The notes below the pieces were generated by a model. That model was not told the origin of the DNA. It did no database searches and was given only the letters and a program-made list of their open reading frames with translations. From Deinococcus aerius (lineage in GTDB: Bacteria; Deinococcota; Deinococci; Deinococcales; Deinococcaceae), in the NCBI RefSeq assembly GCF_002897375.1, contig NZ_BFAG01000003.1:337488-401487 (forward strand): 64,000 bases of DNA, given 5' to 3'. Positions 21,177-34,835 of the stretch are shown piece after piece. The position numbers and the translations under genes were made by a program. How positions within the stretch are numbered: position 1 is the first letter of the stretch; each line of letters starts with the position of its first letter.

Positions 21177-21323
21177 ATGATCCGCTACCGCAGGCAGAAC
21201 GCCCTGACCCCCGAAAAAGACGCCGAGATCACGGTGAACCTCACGCCGCTGCTGTTTTTCGCGGTGGGCTACGTGGCGATGCGGGCGCTGCTGGGCACGT
21301 TGATGCAGGGGCAGAACGAGTAG
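21177..21323 (+). CDS. Small conserved-looking membrane protein
   Basis: A 48-residue protein with a basic N-terminus ([15 protein letters not shown]) and one hydrophobic segment ([20 protein letters not shown]). The start at 21177 is supported by TACGCT (21165-21170) six nt upstream; an upstream ATG at 21105 would add 24 less convincing residues. The family is not recognised. It may form a small unit with the next gene, although that gene has its own -10 box. Confidence 0.55.
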   Translation: MIRYRRQNALTPEKDAEITVNLTPLLFFAVGYVAMRALLGTLMQGQNE

Positions 21324-21344
21324 CCGCTGCGGTACCCTGTCCGC

Positions 21345-21761
21345 ATGACTGCTCCCAGCGCCCCCCCGCAGTTCAAGAGCGCCGCCAGCGGCCGCACCGT
21401 CGTGCCCGGCTGGATGAACCTCGTGCCCGGCCAGCCCGACGCCATTGAGGTGCAGCTCGACCTGGCCCCCGACGACCTGGCCCGCGAGCACGCCTGCCTG
21501 CTCGTCGAGTACTGGCCGGACGGGAAGGACCTGACCCTTCAGAGCATCCTGCCCGTGCGGGCCTTTTCCGCCACGCCGGAGGGCTGGTGCCTGTTCGTCC
21601 CCTCGCAGGGCCGGGTGCTCGTGCGCGCCATCGACCCGCAGCCCAATCCGCCCGTGCTGGCCAGTCACTGGCTGAATATGGAGCCGGGGACGCCCGCTGG
21701 GACGAGCGTGACGGTCAGCATCAAGTTCCCCCAGCAGGCGCCGGACACGGCGAACGGTTAA
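21345..21761 (+). CDS. Hypothetical soluble protein
   Basis: A 138-residue protein with no recognised family. It is acidic and Pro-rich with beta-strand character, no signal peptide and no membrane segment. Recognisable stretches are [20 protein letters not shown] and [20 protein letters not shown], suggesting a beta-sandwich. A TACCCT -10 box ends 6 nt before the ATG, indicating a leaderless mRNA. Codon use matches the host chromosome. Confidence 0.65.
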   Translation: MTAPSAPPQFKSAASGRTVVPGWMNLVPGQPDAIEVQLDLAPDDLAREHACLLVEYWPDGKDLTLQSILPVRAFSATPEGWCLFVPSQGRVLVRAIDPQPNPPVLASHWLNMEPGTPAGTSVTVSIKFPQQAPDTANG

Positions 21762-21765
21762 GGGA

Positions 21766-21813
21766 GGGGGCCGCCGTTCATGACCCGACGCTGAAGGTCG
21801 GGACGGCGCCCCC
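21766..21813. repeat. Long nested intergenic hairpin
   Basis: The outer stem is GGGGG plus CGCCGT against ACGGCG plus CCCCC with one bulged C. The inner stem is CCCGAC/GTCGGG (21784-21789, 21797-21802) with a 7-nt loop. There is no T tract, so this is not an ordinary terminator. It could be a palindromic intergenic repeat or a structured 5' leader of the gene at 21864. Confidence 0.55.
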
Positions 21814-21863
21814 ACATGCCTGGCCCCCTACCAAGGCACATGCTGCGCGGGAGAGGAGACAAG

Positions 21864-22157
21864 GTGCCCTACCGCCTCAGCATGGAGTTGCAGTCCGGCG
21901 CCGCCACCGAGCACTTCGAGCGCGAGTTTGGCAACCTGCTGGACGCCAAGCGCTACGCCCACAACCAGGTGCGCGGCGACATCTTCTGGACCGTGCGGGA
22001 GGATCACCTGGACGGCCTCGCTCCCGAGTACGCCTTCCGCATCGAGGCGGTCGGGGAGGATGCGGGGAAGCCCCTCGACCTGGACCAGGAGACGAGTGCC
22101 GACACCCAGAGCGACTCGCTCTTCACGCCCCAGGGTCCCGTGGACGACTCGCGCTGA
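21864..22157 (+). CDS. Hypothetical soluble protein
   Basis: A 97-residue protein starting at GTG with AGGAG five nt upstream. An upstream ATG at 21816 is less well placed. The core (YRLSMELQSGAATEHFEREFGNLLDAKRYAHNQV) looks alpha/beta, and the C-terminal 35 residues are acidic and probably disordered. No family is recognised. It converges on mqnB with a 15-nt gap. Confidence 0.6.
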   Translation: MPYRLSMELQSGAATEHFEREFGNLLDAKRYAHNQVRGDIFWTVREDHLDGLAPEYAFRIEAVGEDAGKPLDLDQETSADTQSDSLFTPQGPVDDSR

Positions 22158-22172
22158 CGGAGCGCTGACCGC

Positions 22173-22802
22173 TTACCCCAGCCCCAGCAACCCCTCCACC
22201 CCGCGCCGCGTTGCCGACAGAGCCTCGGGAATACGCCAGGCCGCGCGGTCGCGGGGGCCAACCGGATTGCTGACCCCCCGAATCTCCAGGGCCGGAACAC
22301 TGGAGAACAGCGCCGCGTGCGCCACGCCCGCCCCCTCCATCCCCTCGGTGAGCGCGCCGGGGTGACGGCGGGAGAGGTCGAGGGCCTGCTGCGCCGTTCC
22401 GGTCACGGTATTCAGCGTGAGGGTCGGGCCGCACGCCGCCCCCACGCGCTCGGCGAGGCCACGTGCCCCCTCCCAGGCGGGGAAGATTCCGGCGTGGGGG
22501 GTGTCCGGCACGACGGAGAGCCCCAGCGCCGTGAGGTCGAGAAACTGGTCGCCATCCCGCGCCCCCAGGTCGGCCTGCACGATCACGCTGGACACGGCGA
22601 GGTCGCCCGGCCCGAGCCCGCTGCCCGGGTACGCCCCCCCGATGCCCGCGCTTACCGCGAGGTCGAAGGGTTCCCGGGAAAGCGCGTCCGCCGTGGCGAG
22701 TGCGGCGGCCACCGGCCCGACGCCACTGACCACCACCCGGGCGGGCAGGTCCGCCAGCCGGGCGGCCTCCCCGGCGGTGGCGACGACGATCAGCACCTTC
22801 AT
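22173..22802 (-). CDS. mqnB: Futalosine hydrolase
   Basis: A 209-residue nucleoside-phosphorylase-superfamily enzyme that cleaves futalosine (or the aminodeoxy form) in the alternative menaquinone pathway. The N-terminal VVATAGEA, the GVGPVAAALAT loop, SAGIGGAYPGSGL and the C-terminal TEGMEGAGVAHAA, with the purine/ribose-binding Glu pair, fit MqnB. A TACGGT -10 box lies 6 nt upstream. Other mqn genes are not in the window. Confidence 0.9.
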   Translation of the reverse strand: MKVLIVVATAGEAARLADLPARVVVSGVGPVAAALATADALSREPFDLAVSAGIGGAYPGSGLGPGDLAVSSVIVQADLGARDGDQFLDLTALGLSVVPDTPHAGIFPAWEGARGLAERVGAACGPTLTLNTVTGTAQQALDLSRRHPGALTEGMEGAGVAHAALFSSVPALEIRGVSNPVGPRDRAAWRIPEALSATRRGVEGLLGLG

Positions 22803-22833
22803 GGGGCCACCGTAGCGCGGATGGGCACGGGAA

Positions 22834-22863
22834 GGCGGACGCCCGGCCCCGCGAGCGTCCGCC
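22834..22863 (-). terminator. Hairpin downstream of the flotillin gene
   Basis: A perfect 9-bp stem, GGCGGACGC (22834-22842) with GCGTCCGCC (22855-22863), lies just after the flotillin stop in the minus direction. The following T tract is short (TTCCC). Confidence 0.55.
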
Positions 22864-22874
22864 TGGAGGAACGT

Positions 22875-24479
<1,605 letters not shown>

Positions 24480-24510
24480 GGTGTTCTCCTTCTTTCCTGC
24501 GGGCCGGGCC

Positions 24511-25035
24511 TCACGCCACGCGCCCGTCCCAGGCTTTCACGTCCAGCACGCCGCCCTGCGCCCCGATCACGATGACCGCGTCCCCGGGGTGCAGGGGGTC
24601 GTCGCTGCGGGCGAGCACATGCTCGATCTGCCCCGCGACCGTCAGCGCGACCTTGCCGGGGCGGCCCGGCGCCGGGGGCACGAGCACCTTCCCGGTCCGT
24701 CCCGCCATTCGCCCCGCCGCCGCGCTCACCTCGCCGCGTGTGCGCGCCACCCGGAAGGCGAGCGAGGTGAAGGCCCCCACCGCCAGCCCGGTCACGAGCG
24801 CGACGAGCAGCCGTCCCGGTCCTGAGAGACCCGCCAGGCCACCCACCACCCCCGCCAGCCCGAAAAAGGCGGCGAAGCTGACGAGCGCCCGCACGGAGAA
24901 CCACGAGGCGAAGTCGTGCAGGTCGGAGCTGTGTCCCACCCCATCGCCCGCACTCACATCACCGTGATGCCCGCCGAGCAGCGACGCGGCGAGCAGGCCG
25001 CCCCCCACGAGCAGGCACAGCAGATAAATGTCCAT
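24511..25035 (-). CDS. NfeD/YuaF-like membrane protein
   Basis: A 174-residue protein with one N-terminal helix, two central helices (about residues 48-95), and a C-terminal OB-fold domain (GRTGKVLVPPAPGRPGKVALTVAG...GDAVIVIGAQGGVLDV), the arrangement of the NfeD-like partner YuaF. NfeD proteins interact with flotillins. It is the first gene of the pair, with AAGGAGG about 11 nt before the ATG and a TACCGT -10 candidate further up. Confidence 0.85.
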   Translation of the reverse strand: MDIYLLCLLVGGGLLAASLLGGHHGDVSAGDGVGHSSDLHDFASWFSVRALVSFAAFFGLAGVVGGLAGLSGPGRLLVALVTGLAVGAFTSLAFRVARTRGEVSAAAGRMAGRTGKVLVPPAPGRPGKVALTVAGQIEHVLARSDDPLHPGDAVIVIGAQGGVLDVKAWDGRVA

Positions 25036-25335
25036 GCCCAGATTGTCCTCCTTGCCCTACGGTACGCGAGCAGGAGCGGGGAAGTTGCCGCAAAGGAGGT
25101 GTACCCCCAGCGCGGGTGATGCCGGCCCCGTTCTCCCTCTCCCCTTGTGGGAGACCTGCCAAGCAGCGGGTTGGGGTGAGGGGGCGTGTGACCAGCTCGG
25201 AGGACGCCGAGATGGCCTGTCTCAGGCCCTTGCCGCGCCGCAGGTCGTCCACGTTCACCCCCTCCCCGCCTCCTCTCTCAAGGGGAGGAGCCAAGAACCC
25301 GTTCAGCACGGGCCGGAGGGCCATCTTCCTCTCCC
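25036..25335. other. Intergenic region carrying one copy of the C/T-rich hairpin repeat
   Basis: No protein-like frame was found. It contains the promoter side of the NfeD gene (25036-25080) and repeat copy A (25131-25290), described separately. Confidence 0.6.
25131..25290 (+). repeat. C/T-rich intergenic repeat, copy A
   Basis: It opens with TTCTCCCTCTCCCCTTG, which folds back on GTGGGAGA. Then comes GGTTGGGGTGAGGGGGCGTG, and it closes with CTCTCAAGGGGAGGAG. The same blocks in the same order occur inverted at 34341-34533. Confidence 0.75.
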
Positions 25336-25980
<645 letters not shown>

Positions 25981-26141
25981 GGGTGTCTCCGGGGGATGAG
26001 GGCGGTGGCCGTCGGGGTCGACCCTGAGTATGCCCGAGGGGGTCGGGGCCTGACCGGAAACAAGGCTCAGGCGGCCGCAGTCCACCCCCCCGTTCTCCAC
26101 CCTTTCTTCACGGTCCGTGTGCCCCTTAGACTGCTGCCTAT

Positions 26142-26663
26142 ATGGTTCGCGGTGACCTGGCGGTATTCCCCTTCATGCCCGTCATGCAGATGCTGCTCTC
26201 CAGCGGGCGGGCGGGGCGGTTCAGCGTGGCCCACCCGCGCGGCGGCGAGCTGTGGCTGGAGCCGGGGGAGATCGTCCACGCGCGGGCCGGGGCGCTGACC
26301 GGAGACGCGGCCCTGCAAGTGATGAGCAGTCTGGACGGTGGGCAATTCGCCTTCGCCCCCGACGTGATCCCCACCGAGCGGACCCTCGCGCTGCGCCGCG
26401 ACGCCGCCCTGCGCCGCCTGATCGAGGACGCCGACGCCTGGGCCCCGCTGCTGCGCGTGTTTCCCGACTGGAACCGGCCCCTGCGCTTCACCCCGCGCTG
26501 GACGGAGGCGCAACCCGTCACCCGGGGCCAGTACGTGGCCCTGAGCCTGATCCCCGAGGGCCTGCCCCTCAAGACCCTGCTGGAACGCACCGGCCAGCCC
26601 CCCCGCACGACGCTGGAGACGCTGCGCCCCTTCGTGACGGCGGGCCTGGTCGAGCTGGGGTGA
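26142..26663 (+). CDS. DUF4388 (PATAN-like) domain protein
   Basis: A 173-residue protein. The first 85 residues match DUF4388: [26 protein letters not shown], then [24 protein letters not shown] and GQFAF. These domains are found in signalling proteins of Deinococcus, Myxococcus and cyanobacteria. The C-terminal part may be a winged helix ([32 protein letters not shown]). A TAGACT -10 box lies about 9 nt upstream. The partner is unknown. Confidence 0.8.
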   Translation: MVRGDLAVFPFMPVMQMLLSSGRAGRFSVAHPRGGELWLEPGEIVHARAGALTGDAALQVMSSLDGGQFAFAPDVIPTERTLALRRDAALRRLIEDADAWAPLLRVFPDWNRPLRFTPRWTEAQPVTRGQYVALSLIPEGLPLKTLLERTGQPPRTTLETLRPFVTAGLVELG

Positions 26664-26714
26664 GGCGCCCCTCCCCTGAGCCACCTGACCCATGCATTCC
26701 CGGCCCGGCCCCCG

Positions 26715-26720
26715 TATACT
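26715..26720 (+). promoter_or_regulatory. -10 box of the T-box/NUDIX/valS transcript
   Basis: TATACT is a near-consensus -10. No convincing -35 is seen 16-18 nt upstream. Transcription would begin near 26727, right at the start of the T-box stem I. Confidence 0.65.
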
Positions 26721-26726
26721 GGCGGG

Positions 26727-27003
26727 GCAGTGACCGGGAGGAGTACCCGGAGGTTGCGCCCACAGGAAGGCCCCGCCGTGACTGAGAGCGGAGCCGGGAG
26801 GGCAGCCGGGGAAAGTCGCCCGCGAGCGAGGGGGAGGAAAGGCCTGCCGGCCGAGTAGAGCCCCCCGGGAGCGCCCGTCAACGCGCGTTACGAGCGCCGC
26901 GCCCGCATACGGGCCGGAACGGCGGTGGTACCACGGGACCCAGCAGGAATGCCTCGTCTCGTCCGCACTCGGAGGATCAGCTCCGGCGGGCGAGGCGTTT
27001 TCG
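26727..27003 (+). promoter_or_regulatory. T-box riboswitch (predicted valine-tRNA responsive)
   Basis: The T-box core GGCGGTGGTACCACGG is at 26921-26936; its TGGT should pair with the tRNA ACCA end. The 5' part has the GGGAGGAGTACCC motif and GAGAGCGG of stem I. The terminator follows: GCCTCG (26951-26956) pairs with CGAGGC (26991-26996), with extra inner pairing and then GTTTTCGTTT. A GTC valine codon at 26815-26817 is a possible specifier, not verified. valS downstream supports valine. Confidence 0.9.
26951..27003 (+). terminator. T-box regulated terminator
   Basis: Outer stem GCCTCG/CGAGGC with partial CCGC/GCGG inner pairing, followed by a T-rich tract. Its first arm lies just after the T-box and would compete with the antiterminator. 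Confidence 0.8.
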
Positions 27004-27016
27004 TTTGGAGGTTTCC

Positions 27017-27512
27017 TTGACTGTCACCCCGTTCGATCATTTGGACACTGCCCGTGACTTCGCCGCTCTTCACCTGTTGCGTGAAAAGGCCATGTGTCTG
27101 GTCGTCCGCCAGCGCCCGAACGGAACGCCTGAGTTGCTGGTTCTCGACCAACCCGAGGCCCCGGAGGCGGGCGTGCAACTTCCGGCGGGTGGGGTGGAGG
27201 CCGGGGAGACGCCGGAAGCCGCCGCCGGGCGAGAACTGGGTGAGGAGACGGGCCTGAATCTCCCCCCGTCCGTGTACCTCAAGTCCTACCTCTGGGAGGC
27301 GCAGCTCCCGGACTGCCTGACCCGCCAGGTCTGCCACGCCTTCCTGTTCCTGGCCCCACCCGATCTTCCCGACGAGTGGGAGCGTCAGGCCGACGGTGAA
27401 CGCTTCGCCTTCCGCTGGGTGCCTGCCGCCACCGCCTCCCTCGACTGGGAGATGGACGCCGCCCTTCCTGACCTTCTGCGCCACCTTTCAGCCTCCCCGA
27501 TGGAGCCCTCCC

Positions 27513-27520
<8 letters not shown>
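27017..27520 (+). CDS. NUDIX hydrolase
   Basis: A 167-residue hydrolase of nucleoside-diphosphate-X compounds. A complete Nudix box (GGVEAGETPEAAAGRELGEE followed by TGL) lies near residues 59-81. The TTG at 27017 is chosen because GGAGG (27007-27011) lies 5 nt upstream. It sits between the T-box and valS and overlaps valS by 8 nt, so both should be controlled by uncharged tRNA. The substrate is unknown. Confidence 0.88.
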
Positions 27521-30278
<2,758 letters not shown>

Positions 30279-30298
30279 GCCTCGCCCGGACGCTTTAC

Positions 30299-30328
30299 CG
30301 CCCCGTATCCGACCTCGGACGCGGGGCG
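30299..30328 (+). terminator. Terminator candidate after valS
   Basis: CGCCCCGTATCCGA pairs with TCGGACGCGGGGCG with one wobble and one mismatch. A weak CGTCCCTT tail follows. Confidence 0.55.
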
Positions 30329-30444
30329 CGTCCCTTACCCCGGGCGGATGCGGCCGACCCTCCACCTCCTCGCCCTGCCTGGGTCCGGCGAGATTCCGCC
30401 CGCCCCCGATGAGACGTGGCGCTGAGAACGCGGCATCCTGGGGC

Positions 30445-31137
30445 ATGACCCCGCCCACCCTCACCGACCTCGCCGACTGGCTGCGCGACACCCTCGGGGA
30501 GGCGCACCCGCTCTTCCGGCCGGGCCCCGACGAGGTGCGGCGCCTGGCGCTGGCCCTGGAACCGGGCGACCTGCCGCCCACCCTGGAGGCCGACGCCCTC
30601 TTCCTCCACCGCGCCCGGCGGGTGGGGGACGCCTGGCCGGGGCTCGGCGTGCTGGGCGCCCACGACGGCTTCGACCTCCACCTCACCACCGGGCCGAATT
30701 GGCGCCTGGCCCGTGCCCTGGGATGGACGGACGTGCGCGAGGTCGTCCGCGAGGGAAAGCTGGCGGGCATCACCGCAACGCCGCCGCAGTGGACGTGGCG
30801 GGAGGTGCGGGCCGCGATCCTGGCCGAACTCGGCGGCGAGGACGACTCGTGGCCGCCCGCGCCGGACGCTCCCCTCCCCCTGCGCCTCGCCCTGATGAAC
30901 GCCATGAATCCCGGGCTGATCCGGCAGGTGGCCGATATGGGCGCGCGGCTCTACCTCACCGGGCAGATGCGGCCCTCGGCGGCGGGAGCGGCGCGGGAAC
31001 TGGGAATGGGGGTGATCGCGCTGGGGCACCGCCGCACCGAGCTGTGGGGGCTGCGGCAGCTCGCGCGGGAACTGCGGGCGGCGTTCCCGGAGTTGGAAAC
31101 CCGGGTCTACCCCGCCGAACCCGTCACGCCCGGCTGA
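30445..31137 (+). CDS. NIF3-like protein (divergent)
   Basis: A 230-residue protein. The C-terminal part (MNPGLIRQVADMGARLYLTGQM followed by ELGMGVIALGHRRTE) resembles NIF3/YbgI-type dinuclear-metal proteins, with the GH..TE pattern near the end. The N-terminal half, FLHRARR followed by GVLGAHDGFDLHLTTGPNWRLARALGW, is consistent. The function in the family is unsettled. It overlaps the convergent cysteine desulfurase gene by 14 nt. Start choice is moderate because no Shine-Dalgarno is evident. Confidence 0.7.
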   Translation: MTPPTLTDLADWLRDTLGEAHPLFRPGPDEVRRLALALEPGDLPPTLEADALFLHRARRVGDAWPGLGVLGAHDGFDLHLTTGPNWRLARALGWTDVREVVREGKLAGITATPPQWTWREVRAAILAELGGEDDSWPPAPDAPLPLRLALMNAMNPGLIRQVADMGARLYLTGQMRPSAAGAARELGMGVIALGHRRTELWGLRQLARELRAAFPELETRVYPAEPVTPG

Positions 31138-32257
31138 ATTCCGCCGCCTGTGCCAGCGCGTCCGCCGCCGCGTCCACCTCTTCCCCGGTCGTCGCAGCCC
31201 CGAAGCTGAAGCGCAGGGTGGCGCGGGCCTCCTCCTCGCTCAGGCCGAGGGCGGTCAGCACGTGGCTGGGCTGCATCGTCCCGGCGGCGCACGCACTCCC
31301 GGCACTCGCCGACACGCCCAGCAGGTCGAGGTTCATCAGCAGCGCCTCGCCGTCCGCGCCGGGCAGGGTGACGGAGGCGACCTTGGGGCTGGCGTCCGGC
31401 GGGTGGTTGACGCGCAGGCCGGGGATGGACGCCGCCCGCGCCAGAAATCGCTCCCGCATCCGGGTGAGGTGGTCGAAGGTCGCCTCCCGCGCCTCCTCCG
31501 CGTGGGTGAGGGCCACGCCCGCCGCGTATACGCCCGCCGTGTTCTGGGTGCCGGGGCGCAGCCCGCCCTCCTGCCCCCCGCCCAGGGTGACGGGGGGCAG
31601 CGTGGTGCCGCGTCTCACGTACAGGAAGCCCACCCCACGCGGCCCGCCCCACTTGTGGGCGCTGAAGGTGGCGAAGGTGACCCCCCATCCGGACAGGTCG
31701 AGGGGCAGCACGCCGGGGGCCTGCACCGCGTCGGTGTGGTAGGGAATGCCCCTTGCGGCGGCGACGGCGGCGAGCGCGGCCGTGTCCTGCACGGTGCCGA
31801 TCTCGTTGTTGGCGTGATGGATGGAGACGAGGGCGGTGCCCTCCCGCAAAGCGTCCGCGAGGAGTTCGGGCGAATAGCGGCCCTGCGCGTCCGGCTGGAG
31901 GAACGTCACGTCCCAGCCCTGACCCGCCAGCCAGCGGGCGGGGGCGAGGACGGCGGAGTGCTCGGTCCGGGTGGTCACGAGGTGGCCGGGCCGCCCGTGC
32001 GCCTCGGTCCAGGCCCGCGCCACCCCGAGCAGCACGTGATTGTCCCCCTCGGTGCCCCCGCCGTTGGCGATCAGGGTGCGGGCGTCCACTCCCAGGGCGG
32101 CGGCGACGCGGGCGCGGCCCTCCTCCAGCCGCTCGCGGGCGGCCTGCCCCGCCGCGTGGACGGAGGCGGGATTGCCGGGCAAGGCGGCGGCGTGCGCGTA
32201 GGCGGCGAGGGCCTCGGGCGTCATGGGGTGGGTGGCGGCGTAGTCGAGGTAGATCAT
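31124..32257 (-). CDS. Cysteine desulfurase (NifS/IscS-like)
   Basis: PLP enzyme of 377 residues that releases sulfur from cysteine for Fe-S clusters or tRNA thiolation. Motifs seen are YLDYAATHPM at the N-terminus, the catalytic Lys in FSAHKWGGPRG, and the active-site Cys in GSACAAGTMQPSHVL, a class I-like loop. No iscU, sufB or mnmA is adjacent, so its partner is unclear. Confidence 0.93.
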   Translation of the reverse strand: MIYLDYAATHPMTPEALAAYAHAAALPGNPASVHAAGQAARERLEEGRARVAAALGVDARTLIANGGGTEGDNHVLLGVARAWTEAHGRPGHLVTTRTEHSAVLAPARWLAGQGWDVTFLQPDAQGRYSPELLADALREGTALVSIHHANNEIGTVQDTAALAAVAAARGIPYHTDAVQAPGVLPLDLSGWGVTFATFSAHKWGGPRGVGFLYVRRGTTLPPVTLGGGQEGGLRPGTQNTAGVYAAGVALTHAEEAREATFDHLTRMRERFLARAASIPGLRVNHPPDASPKVASVTLPGADGEALLMNLDLLGVSASAGSACAAGTMQPSHVLTALGLSEEEARATLRFSFGAATTGEEVDAAADALAQAAEFSRA

Positions 32258-32389
32258 GGGAGGTGGGGGCCGGAAAGGTGTCCTGTTGGGCGGGGGCGGG
32301 GCAGCCTCAGCCCGCGCTGGAAGAGGTGGCCCTTCGCTTCGTGCAGGACGACAAGCCCCCCTGCCCCCTGATGTGACTGAAGCCCGCCG

Positions 32390-34120
32390 CTACGGCGTGA
32401 CCGTCGCGTACTCGCTGCCGTCCCGCCGGATCACGAAGGTGGCGTCGCCGCGGACGGTCTCAGGGCCCTCGGCGACCGAGCCCGCCAGTTGGCTGCTGTC
32501 CGTCGGGCCGACCACCAGCCGCTCCCCGTCCGTGTCGCGCACGACGATGGTGTAGGTGCCCGCGGGCAGGTCCTGGGGGAACTCGTACCGGAAGTTGACC
32601 GTCCGCGCCGTCGCGTCGGGGGTCGTGCCGGAGTCCGGGGGGGTCGCGGGAATCTGCTCGGGCGTGAGTGGGGCCGTCGTCCCATCGGTGGTGGTCCCGT
32701 CCGTCGTGGTTCCGTCGGGCGTGGTCCCGGGGGCCTCGGGGGGGGCCACCTCCGTCCCGCCGGTGTCCGTTTGCCCGGTATCGCCCTGACCGGTCGCGTC
32801 GGTGCCAGGCTGCCCCGTACCGCCCTCCCCGTTCGCGGGAGAGGTGACGGGCGGCGGCAGGGGCAGGCTGCCCGCGGGCTGGGAGGGCGGGCTGTAGCGG
32901 GCGACGGCGACCGTCAGCGTGACCGGGCTGCCCACCGGCACCCGCACGTAGGGCGCGGGCGTCTGGTCGAGCACCGTGTTCTCCGGGGCGTCGCTGGGCT
33001 GCTGGATCACGCGGGTGATCACCAGCCCGGCGATGCGCGCGTGTTCGCGGGCCGCCTGATAGGTCAGGCCTTGCAGGTTGGTGAGCCACGTCTCCTTGCC
33101 GCGCACCCCGGTAGACACCATAAGCTGCACGGGCTGCCCACGCTGGAGGTCCGCGCCGGGGTCGGGCACCTGCGCGATCACCCGGCCCTCGGGCGTCTTG
33201 GTGAGGGTGCCGTCCACCCGGATGACCCGCCCCAGGGTCAGCGCGTTGTCGCGCAGCGAGGCGCGGGCCTGCTCCACCGTGAGTTCCTCCAGCCGGGGCA
33301 CGGTCACCGAGGGCGGGTTGTTGACCGTCAGGGTGACCTGCCGCCCCACCGGGAGATTCGTCCCCGCCGGCGGGTCCTGCCGGATCACGGCCCCGATGGG
33401 CAGGTTGGCGGCGTCGCCCTTGGCGTAGTTCACCTGGAATCCGGCGGCGGTCAGGGTCCGGGCAGCCTCGGGCGCGGGCTTGCCCGTCACCGCCGCGATC
33501 TCGCGCACGGGCGGGTTGAGGTAGATCTGCGCGGCCTGTGCCCCCAGATACCCCGCGCCGCCCAGCAGCAGCAGCCCCGGCACGAAGGTGAGCCACGCTC
33601 CCGGCTGCCGCTTGCGGCGCACCCGCCCCCGGTTCAGCGGCGCGAGGGCGGCGGCGTTGAGCCGGGCGACCTCCTCGGGGGTGCGGCCCTCGGGGGCGGG
33701 GCGCAGGTAGGCGACGCGCACCTCCTTGCCGTCCACCAGCACGTCGGCGTCGGGGAGGGCGTAGCCGTGCTCGGCGAGTCGGGCGGCGAGGGCCTGCACC
33801 GCCTCCACCGTCTCCTCCTGCTTCTTGGGCTGGGCGGCGAACTCGGAAAGCGGCGTGCCCGTCACGGGCTGCCACACCGCGTAGTAGGCCCCGGGGCGCG
33901 CGACCACGTCGGTCAGGCCCGCCGGGGCGATGGCGCGCAGGGCCGCGCGGTAGGCGTGGAAGCCCTGACGCGCGGCGGGCGAGGTCACGTCGAACCACGC
34001 CACCCGGCGCGTCGCGCCCTCGCCCGCGCGAACCTCGCTGAGGGTCACGTGCCCCTCGCGCGAGAGTTCCCGCACCACCTGGTACTTCCCGTCAATTACC
34101 GCTGCCGTCTGGCCCGTCAT
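32390..34120 (-). CDS. Membrane pseudokinase with PASTA domains
   Basis: A 576-residue single-pass protein. Residues about 10-175 look like a shrunken Ser/Thr kinase domain (KYQVVRELSREGHVTLSEV) but lack the glycine loop, HRD and DFG motifs. A basic stretch RVRRKRQPG precedes one helix (LTFVPGLLLLGGAGYLG). Three PASTA repeats follow (about 225-430), then a Thr/Gly/Pro-rich linker and a C-terminal beta domain. It probably senses peptidoglycan without phosphorylating. TATGCT lies 9 nt upstream of the ATG. Confidence 0.85.
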   Translation of the reverse strand: MTGQTAAVIDGKYQVVRELSREGHVTLSEVRAGEGATRRVAWFDVTSPAARQGFHAYRAALRAIAPAGLTDVVARPGAYYAVWQPVTGTPLSEFAAQPKKQEETVEAVQALAARLAEHGYALPDADVLVDGKEVRVAYLRPAPEGRTPEEVARLNAAALAPLNRGRVRRKRQPGAWLTFVPGLLLLGGAGYLGAQAAQIYLNPPVREIAAVTGKPAPEAARTLTAAGFQVNYAKGDAANLPIGAVIRQDPPAGTNLPVGRQVTLTVNNPPSVTVPRLEELTVEQARASLRDNALTLGRVIRVDGTLTKTPEGRVIAQVPDPGADLQRGQPVQLMVSTGVRGKETWLTNLQGLTYQAAREHARIAGLVITRVIQQPSDAPENTVLDQTPAPYVRVPVGSPVTLTVAVARYSPPSQPAGSLPLPPPVTSPANGEGGTGQPGTDATGQGDTGQTDTGGTEVAPPEAPGTTPDGTTTDGTTTDGTTAPLTPEQIPATPPDSGTTPDATARTVNFRYEFPQDLPAGTYTIVVRDTDGERLVVGPTDSSQLAGSVAEGPETVRGDATFVIRRDGSEYATVTP

Positions 34121-34538
34121 GCGTCCGCCAGCATAGCGCGGCGGGGTGAGGAGAGGGGACGGACGAGCTTGGAGGAGGCCGCATGGGCCTGTCACACCGG
34201 CAGGGGAATGCGGACGACAGGCAGCGCGGCGGACAGACGAGACAGGCCACTGTACAGGGGCTGACGCTGGGCACACGCTTCCTCGACGGAGTGTCGCGCG
34301 GAAAGTCTTTCAACGGAGAGAGAGGCTGTATATGACGGCTCCCCTCCCCCTTGAGGGGGGAGGTTGGGACTGGTACAGCTCCGCAGGAGAGGGGGTGAAC
34401 TGGCCTGGCGTCCCGAGGCCAATCAGAATGTCCAGGCCGCTCGTGGGAACAGTCCATTGAGGTGGTCACACGCCCCCTCACCCCGACCCTCTGCAAGCAG
34501 CTCTACGAGTCTCCCACGAGGGGAGAGGGAGAAAAACG
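34121..34538. other. Gene-free region holding repeat copy B and the pseudokinase promoter
   Basis: No convincing coding frame. The TATGCT -10 box of the PASTA gene is at 34130-34135. The rest is C/T-rich repeat (34341-34533) and unassigned sequence. Confidence 0.6.
34341..34533 (-). repeat. C/T-rich intergenic repeat, copy B
   Basis: An inverted copy of the element at 25131-25290, sharing the TTCTCCCTCTCCCCTCGTGG block, GGGGTGAGGGGGCGTGTGAC, GTTCACCCCCTC and the closing CTCAAGGGGGAGG. Confidence 0.75.
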
Positions 34539-34835
34539 TTACCCCAAGGCCACTCTCACCGCCCAGTAAACGGCGAACCCTCCCAAAATTCCCAGGGCGA
34601 GGCTCCGGGTGCGCCACATGAGCAGCGCGCCGACCAGGGCGGCAGGAAGGCGGCGGGGCCACTCGGGGCTGCCCAGCACGTCGGGCACGATCAGGGCGGC
34701 GAAGACGCTGACGGGCACGAAGCGCAGGAAGGCCAGCCAGAAGGGCGGCAAGTTCAAGCGGCCCAGGCTGAGGCCCAGCAGGCGCGACGGGTACGTGACG
34801 AGCCACATCAGCGCGATGACGAGGGGGGCGCTCAC
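34539..34835 (-). CDS. azlD: AzlD-type branched-chain amino acid exporter subunit
   Basis: A 98-residue protein with three to four helices and the AzlD pattern WLVTYPSRLLGL followed by FLRFVPVSVFAALIVPDV. It works with AzlC as a branched-chain amino acid (or azaleucine) exporter. The GTG start overlaps the azlC stop as GTGA, so translation is coupled. Confidence 0.88.
   Translation of the reverse strand: MSAPLVIALMWLVTYPSRLLGLSLGRLNLPPFWLAFLRFVPVSVFAALIVPDVLGSPEWPRRLPAALVGALLMWRTRSLALGILGGFAVYWAVRVALG

Noticed and set aside
26681..26714. A -35 box for the T-box promoter
   Set aside because: CTGACC at 26685-26690 is 24 nt from the -10 box, too far; nothing suitable lies at 16-18 nt.
30349..30426. 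Possible 25-residue frame between valS and the NIF3-like gene
   Set aside because: No ribosome site, no -10 box, and no similarity; mentioned only as a chance frame.
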